64,000 bases of DNA from Clavelina lepadiformis. Lineage: Eukaryota > Chordata > Ascidiacea > Aplousobranchia > Clavelinidae. Of this stretch, positions 22,771 to 34,676 are shown piece by piece. The DNA lies in NCBI RefSeq assembly GCF_947623445.1, contig NC_135241.1, positions 684,501-748,500 on the forward strand, written 5' to 3'. Below the pieces are notes generated by a model that saw only the letters and a program-made list of their open reading frames with translations, was not told the origin of the DNA and made no database searches. Both the position numbers and the translations under genes were made by a program. Numbering within the stretch: the first letter of the stretch is position 1; the number at the start of each line of letters is the position of its first letter.

Positions 22771-24283
22771 ATTTCTATCTTTAAACTCGGGAATTTCGTT
22801 AAACGCAAGAAAAATTGTCTGGATAGAAATTTTCAACACGATCAGTCCTGACTGCCACAGCTTGACGTTAACGGTTTGTTAAGCCTGCCTTAGCTCTAAC
22901 TTCCGATATGAAGTTATGTTTTGATTTCACATCGGACTCATTCTTAGTGCAAGTCACTGAAACGGCGACCATCGTGATCTGTCGAACGTAAAAGTATGTT
23001 TACGTTTTATGACGTCGACGTTCTACGCGAAAAACGTTTAAACATTGAATTTTTCCTTCCCATTATGCGAACTGGGCTTAATGATGTCATAAAAGGGATT
23101 TCCGTCCAATAACTATCACGCGAACTACTACAATATAATCATATTGTACTTCCGCTTTGTGAGGCTTGTGTTGCAATGGGCCGCAAGCAGCAATCAAGTA
23201 GCATGTTGTTATATTTGCGAGACATTTATCCTACTTTCACCGGATGTTGCTTCAATCATATCTTTGCAAATCAATGATGCATCTATCATTCTATCACGTA
23301 ACAATGGTAAGGTATAGTCATGGAAATTTTCTTTAGAATTTTGTGGACTGTCTGATGCTAATACGAAGAGACTCGATCGTGTCCACCTATTCTTGATAGA
23401 CCTTGATGTGATATGATCTTGAAGTAACTTGTGAATTTTCAACGCTCATTTCATAACTATGTTGGATATTTACTGCAGACTGCTTTTATATATTTCAAAA
23501 TTAAAGACTGGAACCAGTTACTGGATTGAGACGTCACCACCAGCGCCACCCAAGTTTTGAGCTTTGGAATAAGAGAGGTCCTGTCTAAAGTCCTTTCAGC
23601 ACCAACATCTATTGGACAGCATTGGCTCCGTACATCACTGTCAATGTACCAGGGAAAATTCCACCATGCAACGAGCAGCAATGTCATTCACATCTTCCAA
23701 AGACAATCATTGGTGCGCATTCAGCTGCATACACTCAGGTTCATCAGCAACACCCTTCATTAGCGCTATGGCCGCCGGAACCCGGGCTCTTGTCTTCTTT
23801 ACGGTGGATTTTCTTTCCCCGTCTACTGACGTACGGCATTGAAGTAATTTTCAATCATTTGTTGCTTAAACAAACCACTTGCTTGTCTGCTTAACATTGC
23901 CTTTTTAACTTATGTTTTAGAGATTCAACTAATTATGAGCTTAGTGGCCGTGCTAGTTGTTACCAGCAATTATAACTTTAAATATTTTTCATCATGTCCT
24001 AAGCCTTTTGATTGTGCCCCTTTTCCCCATTCATTGGTGCGTGTTAAGCGAGTAGCAAACGGTTTGTTTTTTGTCCCCATCGTACTTTTGACGAAAAATA
24101 AATTGAATGATTGAATGTAGTCTTATATCTATAGAAATGTTTATCATAGATAGCTGACTATTGCATTTTAATTCGAAAAAATTAGAACTAATCTGTAAGT
24201 TATTAAACTACTTATTATTGTACAAATACCAACGCTTAAACATTTAAAGAAATATAATCAAAGTGAGCCGCTGTCGAATATCT
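22771..24283. other. Spacer upstream of the CAP-TSP1 gene
   Basis: No supported gene. Open frames at 23209-23442 (minus) and 23457-23894 (both strands) lack start context, splice partners and recognisable motifs; the plus-strand ones may be remains of the retroelement whose tail follows at 23874-24118. Confidence 0.45.
23874..24118 (+). mobile_element. LINE/SINE-like 3' tail, copy 2
   Basis: Second copy of the element at 22200-22444, diverged at roughly one base in five by eye and in the same orientation. It ends TTTTGACGAAAAATAAATTG followed by AATGATTGAATG. Sequence upstream of 23874 is not shared between the copies, as expected for 5'-truncated insertions. Confidence 0.65.
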
Positions 24284-24289
24284 TTTATT
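24284..24289 (-). terminator. Poly(A) signal AATAAA for the exon at 24298-24488
   Basis: Plus-strand TTTATT, 8 nt downstream of the stop codon on the minus strand. Confidence 0.5.
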
Positions 24290-24297
24290 TGTCAAAT

Positions 24298-24488
24298 TCA
24301 TAGATTATAAACGTAAGTCATAACATGCCCACAACACAACGCCACAGTCAAATAACAAAATCTGTAATTATCGCGCATGTATTTTCGACATTGGCAAGCA
24401 CCGCTTCTGTTGGGTCTTGATGTATTTCGGACTCTTGGGTTCAAAACGCATTCCACAAGTTTGGAGCATTCACCTTTAACAGGCGCCT
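24298..24488 (-). CDS. Possible 3'-terminal exon of a cysteine-rich protein
   Basis: I do not recognise this sequence. The frame reads GECSKLVECVL, SGACQCRKYMRDNYRFCY and CCGHVMTY, with seven cysteines in about 64 residues, then TGA. An AATAAA on the minus strand (24284-24289) lies only 8 nt past the stop, which is good evidence for a transcript end. A weak acceptor CGAAAAG precedes 24488. Upstream exons were not found with confidence, so the gene is incomplete here. Confidence 0.35.
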
Positions 24489-25286
24489 TTTCGAAAGTTA
24501 TCAACGTTTTTGAAGGTGATTAACATTCCACGTCTCACGTGCGCTCGACTCCCGTGTATCTCAAACTCCAAAGTCTTTAGTCAGTCAGCTTCCAAGATGT
24601 TGGAAAGGACGTGGTCACAAGCTAGAAACATGTTTAGTTGCATAGAGCTGAGTTAGATGCGCTTTTTGTGACACGTGTTTTGCGAGTGATCATGAATGTT
24701 TGTAGCGGAGAGGTTTTCTAAAACGTAGCATTCCTTATCATGGTATTTTGTAGTCAATCAATCTACTTAGAGATCAAGCCTTGATTTCGTGCATCAAGGC
24801 CAGTGCTGTAGAACTAAACCCCCAAAATGTAGTTTTTCGCTGATGATTTATCGGATAAATTTCGGTTAAAGATAGACAGCGCGCTATTAGCGTGAGCAGA
24901 TTTGCAGCTTAAATCGTTTAATAAAATCGTTGAAAATAATAAAATCTGTCAGCAAATAAGTGTTTGTTTCACCGGCGAAAGTCACACGTAATGCTTATAC
25001 TTGCTTGAAGGCCTAATCTAACTTTATAGCGTATGATTAACTAAACTATAACTCAGTACTTTCAGCAAACCCTTCCCCAACGTTGATCACAATTCGGTGA
25101 CTTTATTTGCTTCCAATTGCCTTCGTCATTCAAGGGAATTTGCCGTTGAAACAAACTTTAGTTTAACTTTGAAGAGGGCTTTACATTCATAAATGCAAAG
25201 AAAATAGTGCTGTTTTATTAGATGAATATTTTTATTGGGCAGCCTGTTTGATAATAAGTTTTGAGTGATATATTTTTGTTTTTCAG

Positions 25287-25527
25287 CTTTCTATATTCTC
25301 CAAACTCGATTCAATTCAATATGTCTAGCTCAATGTCTTCTCAAAAACCTACCTCCCCACCTGCAACCTCTGGCCGACCCTCAACCTCCCCACCGGCTTT
25401 TTCTAGCCAACCCTCAACTTCTCGCTGCCTCCCGGGAACTTCCCGACCTTCATCTTCGAACGACTCCTTAACCTCCGGGCCCCCCATTTTCCCTCTTCCC
25501 ACTTCCCTTAACTCTTTATTGCAGGTA
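25287..25527 (+). other. Ser/Pro/Thr-rich low-complexity open frame, possible exon
   Basis: After a good acceptor (TTTTTGTTTTTCAG) an ATG at 25321 opens a frame of PTSPPATSGRP and STSPPAFSSQP-type imperfect repeats, ending at a CAG followed by GTATAA. The repeats are about 33 bp long at DNA level. No further exon was found on this strand. It overlaps the 3' side of the small minus-strand gene at 25614-25796, so the coding strand is uncertain. Confidence 0.25.
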
Positions 25528-25613
25528 TAAAGAAGCACATGATGGTGGTAAGAAGATAGTCCGTTAGGAGAGGTCTGGCTGGAGAAGAACTATGAAACTG
25601 CCATGGCAAAGAT

Positions 25614-25796
25614 TTAACGATCTGGTCCACTTTCTCCATCTTTAAGGCAGACTGTGTGGGTCTCCATGAACATCATATTTAACAACCTCATATCGCACGA
25701 AATCGTCCTCATGTTTCTGGCAACAACTTCCGCATCACCGTTCCTGTGAGGATTAGCAAGTATTCCATTTTGCTGTCGATCATTTTCTTCAGCCAT
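25614..25796 (-). CDS. Possible 60-residue protein, unrecognised
   Basis: The single open frame starts MAEENDRQQNG and ends DGESGPDR. The ATG is preceded by CCTAG 7 nt upstream, a plausible trans-splice acceptor. A minus-strand AATAAA lies at 25513-25518, about 95 bp past the stop. The middle, AEVVARNMRTISCDM, could form an amphipathic helix and loosely recalls a BH3 motif, but Cys stands where the invariant Asp should be. No identity is claimed. Confidence 0.35.
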   Translation of the reverse strand: MAEENDRQQNGILANPHRNGDAEVVARNMRTISCDMRLLNMMFMETHTVCLKDGESGPDR

Positions 25797-28612
25797 TCCA
25801 AGGCTAGGCTATTTTCATTACGTGCAGTAACTTAGCTAACACACGACTTCTTCATCTAGTAACTAACTTAAGCAGATCTCGATCATTTATTTTATCCTCG
25901 TCGCCAAATGTCGTGTTTGTATTAATTTTGTATTGTATTCATCATTAGCACGCTGGTAACAAACACGATTCTATAAAGACTCAATTAACCCGGATGTCAA
26001 AACCATGAGGTAGCGATCCAACAGACATCATAAGACAATACAATAAAGATAGCACTTCAATAAACTACACTCATGCTTAAAGCAGTTATGTTTCAATCAA
26101 GTTCCTGACTTGTTTTCGGTTTGTGCTGAAACACATTAACTTGGTTATTTGGCAAATATGACTTGCCACAACGAAATGGATGAATAGGGCTGTGGAGCCC
26201 GTTCATGTCAAATCGAATATTGTTTTCAAAATTCATTTCAGAGATGTTATCAATATCTAGGGCTAGGCCAATGGTTGAATGAACTTAAAATCCCTGCCGA
26301 TTCCGTCTTTTACCGGGTCTCCATGACTCCATGTGTCACGTGATATCGGTTACACATCTCTCGTAGGCCCAGTTGTGTTGAGAATGTATAACGCAACAAA
26401 TGACATTACGTTATATATAAGTGTTGTTGAGCTGTTCCTGGTCCACCACTGCGGCTAACTTGATAATATTTTATTGGCGAATAACATGTGCCGAAACACA
26501 GGCATAACTTGACGAGAAGAGAAGTCTCAAAACATCGTCTTTATGCCTTCTTGTCTAAAATACTACTCAATCGAAATGCGAACAGGCAATGACGAGAAAC
26601 AACACAATAATTGTTTGGGCAAATAAACGTGGTTTACTGCCGCCACCTAGCGGAAAGAGTGGTGAACGCTACACAAGCACTGGCTTATTTAGTGTGGGTT
26701 GCATGGGTATATTGGACCGGTTATTCTATTTCGTATTTTTTATCCCAACCCTTAAAATATTTTCCACGTGGATTCACGTTATCCCACCAAGAAAAATAAC
26801 TAACACAAGTTCGAAATCTTGACTAATTTTAACCAAGCAATAAACTGTCCTATCTTTTCCACACCTAACTCTGTGATCTAAATCTTATTATTATTAGATA
26901 TTACATTTTTAACGAAATTAATATAGCAATCATCTCACAGTTTATAATACGTCGAAAACCTTGGAAATATAAGCAACTTATCTTCTGATTGTGACTGTGT
27001 CAAGAGTGTGACGTAACAAAGTAAATCATGAAGCAGGGCGGGTGCAATGCCGTGGCCACCAAGGAATTCGAATTGAGGAAACGGGAAATCTTCGTCGCTT
27101 GACTTCCAATTTAAAATCGCGCCAGATTTAAAAATAACAAACATTTTTATACAAATATGGTTTTTTATCAATCGCTTGACTAACGGATTTGATAAGAGAC
27201 AGTGGCTACCGAAGCCAATAAATCTTTAACCAATAATGCCTATTATGACGTTTCTTATGCTAGCCAGAGTTTGATCGAACATTCGATTGCGATCGGGTTT
27301 TAAAAAACTCTGACGAACATCTTTTTATAATTTTCACTTCCATGGATCACTTCTGTGATAATTCGTGGCCTCAAGTTTCAAACCTTTAACATGCTCTTTC
27401 GGTAAACTCTGTATGGATGGCTTGAAACCCAGTGCTGGATTTACTTCTGGCTAACGCAAGTAAGTTACAAACCAGGCTTTCCATATGTTATAAATAACCT
27501 TGAGGCAATAAAATAAAAATGACCTTTATGTTTAAATGATTCTGAGGTCAGTATTACGATTTCGTTTTTAACTTTGCAAAAAACAAGAAAAAACGTTCAA
27601 TCGGTAGATGGCGCAGTTGCCTTCAAAATACTAAGTTGGTGCTGTCGTAAAAGCGATTATTACGTATACGTTGATGTGTGGCTTGAAGTCAATGTTACAT
27701 GCTTTAATCGTGCGTAAATACTTGCAACATAAATATGCGATTTAACTTGCTGTAATTATGACAATGTCCAACTGATCGTCTTCGCATTAATCGCTACAGC
27801 GAACTGAGGCCGGAATGGAAAACCCTAAGCTTGTGATGCACAATCGCGCATCACGCGATGATCTTAATCACTTAATCGCGCCTAATGCACATTTGCTTAG
27901 CGTTGATTAGCACAGGAAATTGTCAGGTAATCAAGTTCAAATTGTAAGCTTATGAAAACAACAACAACCTCGTGAACTTATGAATCAAATCCTGCGCTAT
28001 TCGCCGCTACTGTTTCTTCGTGCGAAGTGCTGGTTGTTTATTTTTGTAATCTAGAATTTGTTTATCCGATGTCAATGGTTCACTGCTAAACAAATTCGTA
28101 ACTACTTTTTGCACAGCTGATTCACACAACGATTCGTCATGTTTTCCATACGAACTATATCAATAAGAGTATTTTATGAACATGTGTTTGTTCGATGGAG
28201 TGAAGCAGTTACTAATGGGGACGGTAAAAGTTCTTATCCAGCTTTGAAACGTAACAAATGTGATTTGTGACATCACTATCGTGTCGTTGAAATCTGCTGT
28301 GCTCTACATTTCCTTCAGTCGTAGCTTCTAGCGTGTGAATTGGCTTTCGTCAAAGTGACAAGACCTGATAAAGCCTTCTGCAGCTGCGCCAGTCTCTCGG
28401 GGCCTTATGACGTAGTGAGATAGACGACGCTTCTTTATTCTAGTTCGTCATTAAGAACAGTCATTGTTCGAAGATGCTGAGATCTAATTCCCATCATGTC
28501 CTACAAGTTCAACGCTGTTTATGACATGGGCTAGCCAGCTCTGTACGTTTATTTGACGACAAAACTTGGGCATTCCTGTTTGTGAAGACTTTTTCGTCAG
28601 GTCGACGTCACA
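25797..28612. other. Gene-free spacer
   Basis: About 2.8 kb without supported coding sequence. One minus-strand frame at 26935-27171 has fair codon use but no splice or poly(A) support. No tRNA, satellite or clear transposon ends were seen. The right end is presumably the promoter of the coiled-coil gene. Confidence 0.5.
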
Positions 28613-31600
28613 ATGAAAGACACAGAAAGCGTAAGTCCAATTATGACACCAGAAAGGTTAGAGCATGATGACGTACACGATGAAGAACCACGTGAAAGGT
28701 GAGTAGAGACGTCATACTGAAATAATTATTACGTAATAATGCATAGGAATCGACTCACTTAAGCCTGACGACGATGTGGCAGTTTAACGCTAATCGAATA
28801 AACATCATGTGACGAGGCAAAATCTACATCGCTGCATGACTAAAACCGCACGTTGGACTGTGACGTCAGTCACCTCAAGTCCGTACGCTGGTGACCCCGA
28901 ATTTGTAAAGTTGACGTTTAAAGTTGGAATTAAATTAGATCTCGCGGTAGACGGAGAACAGCGCGAGAGATCGCGCACATGTTCGAGCAGCTCAAGCAGA
29001 GACATATGGCTCGGAAGCAGGAGTGGCAGCAGGAGAAGGAGGAGCTTCTCAGGCAAGCAGCAGTGGTAGGTTGCTGATCCTCCTCAAGATGTTTTGAGTG
29101 ACAGGAACCGCTTTTAGCAGGATCTTTATTGCAGGGTGAGGATAGCAAGCGGATTTTGTCTGATTTGAAGGTTATTTTGGAGGATTTGCGGGTGGAGCTC
29201 CGCAGTGAGGAAAACAAAAGGCGGAACGCGGAGGAGGAGCACATCCGGGGAAGAAAGGAGTGGGAAGCGGAAGAGATGAGATTAATAAAAATTATAAACA
29301 ATGTGAGGGCTTTGCTGGATTTAAGTTTTCATTTCTTAGACTTTTTCCTTCTGTCACTTTTTCAGTGTATTATGACGTCATATAAGCTAATTACATCGAC
29401 AGCACAGCCATAGCTTGCTGTAACTCTAAAGCCGTGATTGTGTTTTGGGATCAAGAGCAGTAGTTTGTCGATGCTGTGGAAAAAACGTTTGGCAAAAATC
29501 AATATTTTTTCTTTTAGCTTGAAGCACAAATACGCGGAGACTTAAAAAGCGATAAACATCTCGCGGACGAGATCGAATTGTTAAAATCTCGACTCATCGA
29601 TCGCGAACGCGACTTGGAAAGTTATCAGAAGTTGAACTCCGAGATGCAGGATCAGATGCGAGATCAGCAGCAGGATTTCGACAAAGAGAAGCAAAACCTG
29701 ATGGAAAAACACGAAGGCGAACGAAGAAACTGGACCAGGGCAAGACAAGTCATGCTGGATAAGATCGAATCGGTGAGATTTCTTCGTCTTTGTTAAGGAC
29801 TTCAAAGACTTTTGTGTTCTCAAGCTTATATTTTTCTTGTTTGCGGTTTAAAAGGCGATTCCATTTATATGATATTAACTGACGAAAGTTAACACATTAT
29901 CCAGGAGTTACACTTTGATGAAACTGCTTTTAAATCCGGGCTTCTGTAGTCTTTGTATTTTGTCTGTTTTATATTAATCAAGATTGTGTCGTATCTATAC
30001 AATGATGACGTAGACAATGTAAAATGTAGCCTAACTACTGTGGTCATTTCAGAATGTAGGCTATGTCAAAATGACCCAAACGTGTTAGTTATTCAGTTTA
30101 ACGCAAAGAGTTTTCTACACTTGGACGTAATCACATTATCGCCGAATTGAAACTAAGAAAAAAGAAGCTGCTGCTGTCTGTGTATTCGCTAATTACTCTG
30201 CACTTCAGCTGACAGCGCAAAAGAATCTTTCGCGTTCAAGTTCTTTTCCACTGCATGGGAGCCATATTGCGTCACCGCTATCTGATGACCAATCGGCGAG
30301 TGTAACGTCACTGGTCACAAGCGGGCGAACATCAAGGGAGGACCGAGTGAGTCATTATTTATTTTGTAATAAATAAGATGTCGTTGAAGTGTTATTGTGG
30401 CTTGGCGTGGTAATTTGTGGCCTTCTTTGACCAATTACTGATTGCTTCTTTCCCAAAGTAGCCAGCTCACTTGTCGCTCAGTGCGAAATGTCCATTTGTA
30501 CATTCGGGATGCAGCATCACAGTGCATGTAAATACCTTGCTTATACTGGAAATGTCTTGTATTTATCTTTTTCTTTATCGTATTATACTTGTTTTATATC
30601 CTGGGATTATAAGTTTATTGAAGCCTACGTTGAGGTTGTTAGTGATTTGGTTCACTAGAGTCTAGTGCGTATGTGTTAAAGTAACATCAGTCATAGCGTC
30701 GTAAGTATAGAGTAGAACGTAATCCTATTAAATACGAACTCGTGTTGCATTATTCTGCGAAGCTTAAATGTATAAAGATTACGTTTTATGGCAGTTATTG
30801 TTCAGTTTATAACGACATGTTGGCGTGTTTATGAAATTTCACGACAATATGCTCAAGTATTACACGATATGGCTGTGAAGATACGGGACAGATCCATCTT
30901 AATTCTTTAAACAATAACGTACTAGGCCAAGTAGCCTCGTTGCTTTGCGGTCACCATCTCGCATGCATCGCATTTCGCTCTGAACTTAAAATAAGCGTTT
31001 CGCTATGACGTAACACGTCGGCGAAGCATACCCACCGGAATACTAAGGCGACTCTCTTATATAGTGATGTCATATGATAGTATAATGACATAATAAGCGG
31101 CTCATTAATGTGAGCGCAAAACTTGCCCTGGTTAACTAACATCGGACTTGACTTCAAAATTCGGATTTCGTAAATACAAACACTCGCGCTTGCTAAAACT
31201 AAAACCTCTGCTTATGTGTATTGTCACCAAGTTACACAATATGTGTCTTGCGTGTCTATCTTATAAGGTAATAGAACGTAAACCATGTTTACTGCGTCGT
31301 TTGCTGCTTGAACAGTGAATGGGTAAAGTTTGTTTTATAATTGAACAACAATCGTATCTCCACAGTTGTAATGTTCTATATATATAACTTTGAAAGTATA
31401 GCTGACGTGGGAAACCGGTCAATTAGCCGTGTGTCGGCCACTAACATCATAGTGTGCATCTACTCTGCTATGTTAAAGTCTCTATCGCGTTTTACCGCTC
31501 ATTGTGCAAACCGGCACGAGTTATTCGAATTCAGAATATTCAGAGTGTTACTTCGTGTGGAGACCTGCCCATATAGGCGTCTTTTGTGCTTCTGTATTGC

Positions 31601-34600
31601 TGTCCTGTACGTCTGTGCTGTATTCTTATTGTATTGCTGCTCTTTGTGGCCAGTAATGACGTTGTTGTTATTTTCGCAGAATGAGACTGAAAATCAATCG
31701 TGCGCCGGTTCATCGACTTACAACAACTTCCAGAGAACCGTGGACCAGGTATTTAGACTTTTAATGTGCGTTGAAGTTAAATATTGTGTTGACGGTTTGT
31801 TCCTAACGCTTCAGGCTCTAAAGCAAATCGAAAAAATTAGCCAAGACTTAAACACCACCGAAGTTGAAAAAACCACCGAACCACCGAAAAAACAACTCCC
31901 AGCTCCAGGGATTAACCCGACCTTGAACAAATCGCCTTCTCCATCCACTCACACCAGAACGCGTTCTGTATCCCTGGATCACTCCCACATGAGTCGCGTG
32001 AGAGCTGGAAGTGGACGATTTTCACACTCTCCTGTCGATTCTGATCTGCGACGGTCATCTGCGTCGAACTACTCAGGCCAGCATCGAAAACCTACCAGCC
32101 GGGAAGCCTCAAGCGAGTCAAGTTTACCGAAGAGTAGCCAGAAGAAATCGCGACTGGCATCTGGCGTTTATGCGCCATCAAAGGCGGCCGCGCCTGGTGT
32201 TGAAAGTCCATTGGCATCATCATCGAACAGCTGTAGTTTGCCGATGTTCACAGAAAGCGGAACAGACTCGTCACCTTCAAACCTCCAAGGTATTCACGAT
32301 GGTGAAGTCAAATCTCCGGTTACCAAGATTCTTTCTCCTCCAAAACAAGTCAAGAAGAGATCTTTTGTCAAAGTGGAGAAGTGCTATAGAAAGTTACCTG
32401 AGCCAACGTCCATAAAACAATCTGTTCCGGCCAAGAAACTCCCCAATCTGCATCAGAAACTCTTGTTCAGAGAATCGACGAAACCTGTCAGCAGTAAGAT
32501 TAGCGAGAAAGTTTCTGTTGCCACGGATGCGAAGATACCTGATATAGTTGTCAAGACAGATGACACAGATCCAAGCATGGAGAATAAAATGTTAAAGCTC
32601 CATACTTCGTACTTCAGTCCCAATAAGGGCTACGTCAAAGGACTTGGAAAAACAAAGCCATCACCTCGGCCTGAAGCTCAAACAGAATCTCTAAATCAAA
32701 CCAAGCGCCAATCTCCGACGGCAAAAAACTTTGTGACAGAACAATCTTCTTCGACGCCTGCAGCTAAAACAGTTGACGTTAATCGCTCAGCCAGAGGACG
32801 AGATAAAAACACAAGTTGTCACCACGACTTTGTTGATCCGGAAGTAGAACAGGAGTCATTCCAAAACCAGGAAATAGAAGTTCCTCCACCGGTTCGCCCG
32901 AAACCTAGCGTAACCATTGAGAAAGACGCCAAAGGAAACCTACTGCGAGTAATCACCGACCCGAGGTATCAGCGCCAGCACTCACCGTCTGTGGAGAGAA
33001 ACGCTGGACAGGGAAAAGCGCGACGAAGATCTAGCGGAGGAAATCGGGATCTCTCTCCTCTTGTTCCTCTCACAACTGTCACTCACGCTGATGTCCCTAA
33101 ATCTTCATCTGTGCGAACCACGGAAAGTCGTGGATGCGAAAAACCTCCTGGTAAAGAAAGTCTTGGAGCAAGAGGAAAGAGCTGGATCAAGAAAACGCTT
33201 TCCTTCCTGGATCCTCCTGCGAAAGATGTCAGGGAGTTGGGGAAAGAAGAGTCATTCACCAAACATGGGAAACGAGAAACAAGATCTAGAAGCAAGAATC
33301 GATCCTCATCCTTGCGAAGAGGTGAGGAGAGAAGAAAGTTATTGATTGTGACGTCATCTGACGAAAGTGACGACACAAAGAGCAAGGAGAAGCCAAGGTG
33401 GCGAGATGCTAAAAATGATCAGAATGGAAAGGATTTTAGATCAGAGGGAAGATCGAGAACTAAGAAATACTCCAGGAGCAAAACAGACAATCCCCGCGAG
33501 ATTAAGAGCCTGCTCTTGAAGTTCCGATCTTCACATTTCAATCCGAAGAAACCGGTGGTTTTAAGACAATTTGAGCGGAAGTTGCTGGAAAATGAAGTCC
33601 GTACTCTGGAAGATGACGGGAAGGAACTAGAGAACGGATCAAAGAAGCATCCAGCCAAGGCTGATGAGAGAATGATTACAAAGAGGAAAGATTGCAATGA
33701 GGATGATGGTTACAGCGGTGAAGACGAGCTGGATGACCATCGTAAAACTGAAAAAAGCAAGGAAAAGAAAGTCGTCACAAAGGCCTCTGTTACATTGACC
33801 AGAACTCCGTCTATACCGTCACTGCAGGAGAGAAATCCTCTGAAAGTTTCATCAAAACCACGACATTATAAAAGTTTAGTTGATCTACGGTATTCAAGCT
33901 GTTTCAAAGATGCTGTAGAAGAGGAAGAATTTGAAAAGCCATCCAAAGCGATGCAATTATCTCCTATTGAATCACTTCCGGAATCTTTACCGCGTAGATC
34001 CCCGCATCAATACATTCGAACCACGCTCCCCGCGTACAAGTCACAAAGCTCGGGTGGAACCAGCCCCGGTTCAGCCTCTCCGGATAAAAGAAGTCCTCCT
34101 GTAGGATTGGAATCTGGGAATCACTTTGTTAGAGAAGCAGTGAGCCGATTATCTCTTCCTCCTGGTTCCAGAAGAGAACCCAAAGAGAAGAGGTTGTCGT
34201 GGTCCTCAGCATCCCCTCTCGTCCACGTTGATGGCACCGCGTGGAGGGATACCGTTATTTCCTCCGCTAGTCTGAATACTGGTTTGAAGAAGTCCGACCT
34301 CAATGGGAGCACCTCCGCCTCCGCGGAGACTCCGGAACCTCCGGAAAAATTATCCGCTTACAATCTGGCTCCCGCAAGGTCCGGAGGTCCGAGACGTTTC
34401 ATGAGCGAGGAGATGAAAAGAAAAACGGCAAACCTGGAAAGGGCCTTACGTCACGAGCCCAACACCCTCAAATCGCGACGATACGTCAGATCAAAGACCC
34501 AGCCTGTTCATCCATTGACGTCATCGAGCGAAGAAAACGACGGCGATGACGTCAGTGAATCGCGCGCAATGACACGATCGACAAGCATGCCTCCCGAGGA

Positions 34601-34637
34601 GTTTTCTAGGGTAGATATATCTTTCGTCACTATATAG
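28613..34637 (+). CDS. Large coiled-coil protein with long disordered Ser/Lys/Arg-rich C-terminus
   Basis: Seven exons join in frame to 1217 residues: 28613-28698, 28951-29065, 29135-29302, 29518-29772, 30209-30346, 31680-31748 and 31815-34637. The start is ATG 28613 (MKDTESVSPIM), just after a CAG acceptor, so an upstream exon or a trans-spliced leader is possible. Residues about 30-208 are strongly helical and heptad-like: REIAHMFEQLKQRHMARKQE, LSDLKVILEDLRVELRSEE, EIELLKSRLIDRERDLESYQ. A Ser-rich segment follows (SRSSSFPLHGS), then QRTVDQALKQIEKISQDL. The last exon encodes 940 residues with RSRSKNRSSSLRR, KKPVVLRQFERKLLENEVR and a C-terminal SFVTI that resembles a class II PDZ ligand. The layout suggests a cytoskeleton- or scaffold-type protein (SOGA/MTCL1-like proteins came to mind), but I cannot assign a family. 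AATAAA follows at 34671-34676. Confidence 0.85.
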
Positions 34638-34670
34638 CTACGGGATAAACATAACATAGAATACATGGCT

Positions 34671-34676
34671 AATAAA
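34671..34676 (+). terminator. Poly(A) signal of the coiled-coil gene
   Basis: AATAAA 34 bp after the TAG stop, in AT-rich sequence. Confidence 0.7.

Noticed and set aside
23457-23894. Overlapping frames of 70-90 codons on both strands
   Set aside because: No start context, splice sites or recognisable protein; possibly eroded retroelement sequence next to the tail at 23874.
26935-27171. Minus-strand frame with GIAPALLHDLLCY, recalling DUF1353
   Set aside because: The upstream GFxTDxxSxP part of that domain is absent, and no splice or poly(A) signals support a gene.
31341-31814. In-frame extension upstream of the coiled-coil gene's last exon, with hydrophobic segments
   Set aside because: It is intron read-through: exon 6 at 31680-31748 has proper acceptor and donor, and the hydrophobic stretch before it has no coding bias or start context.
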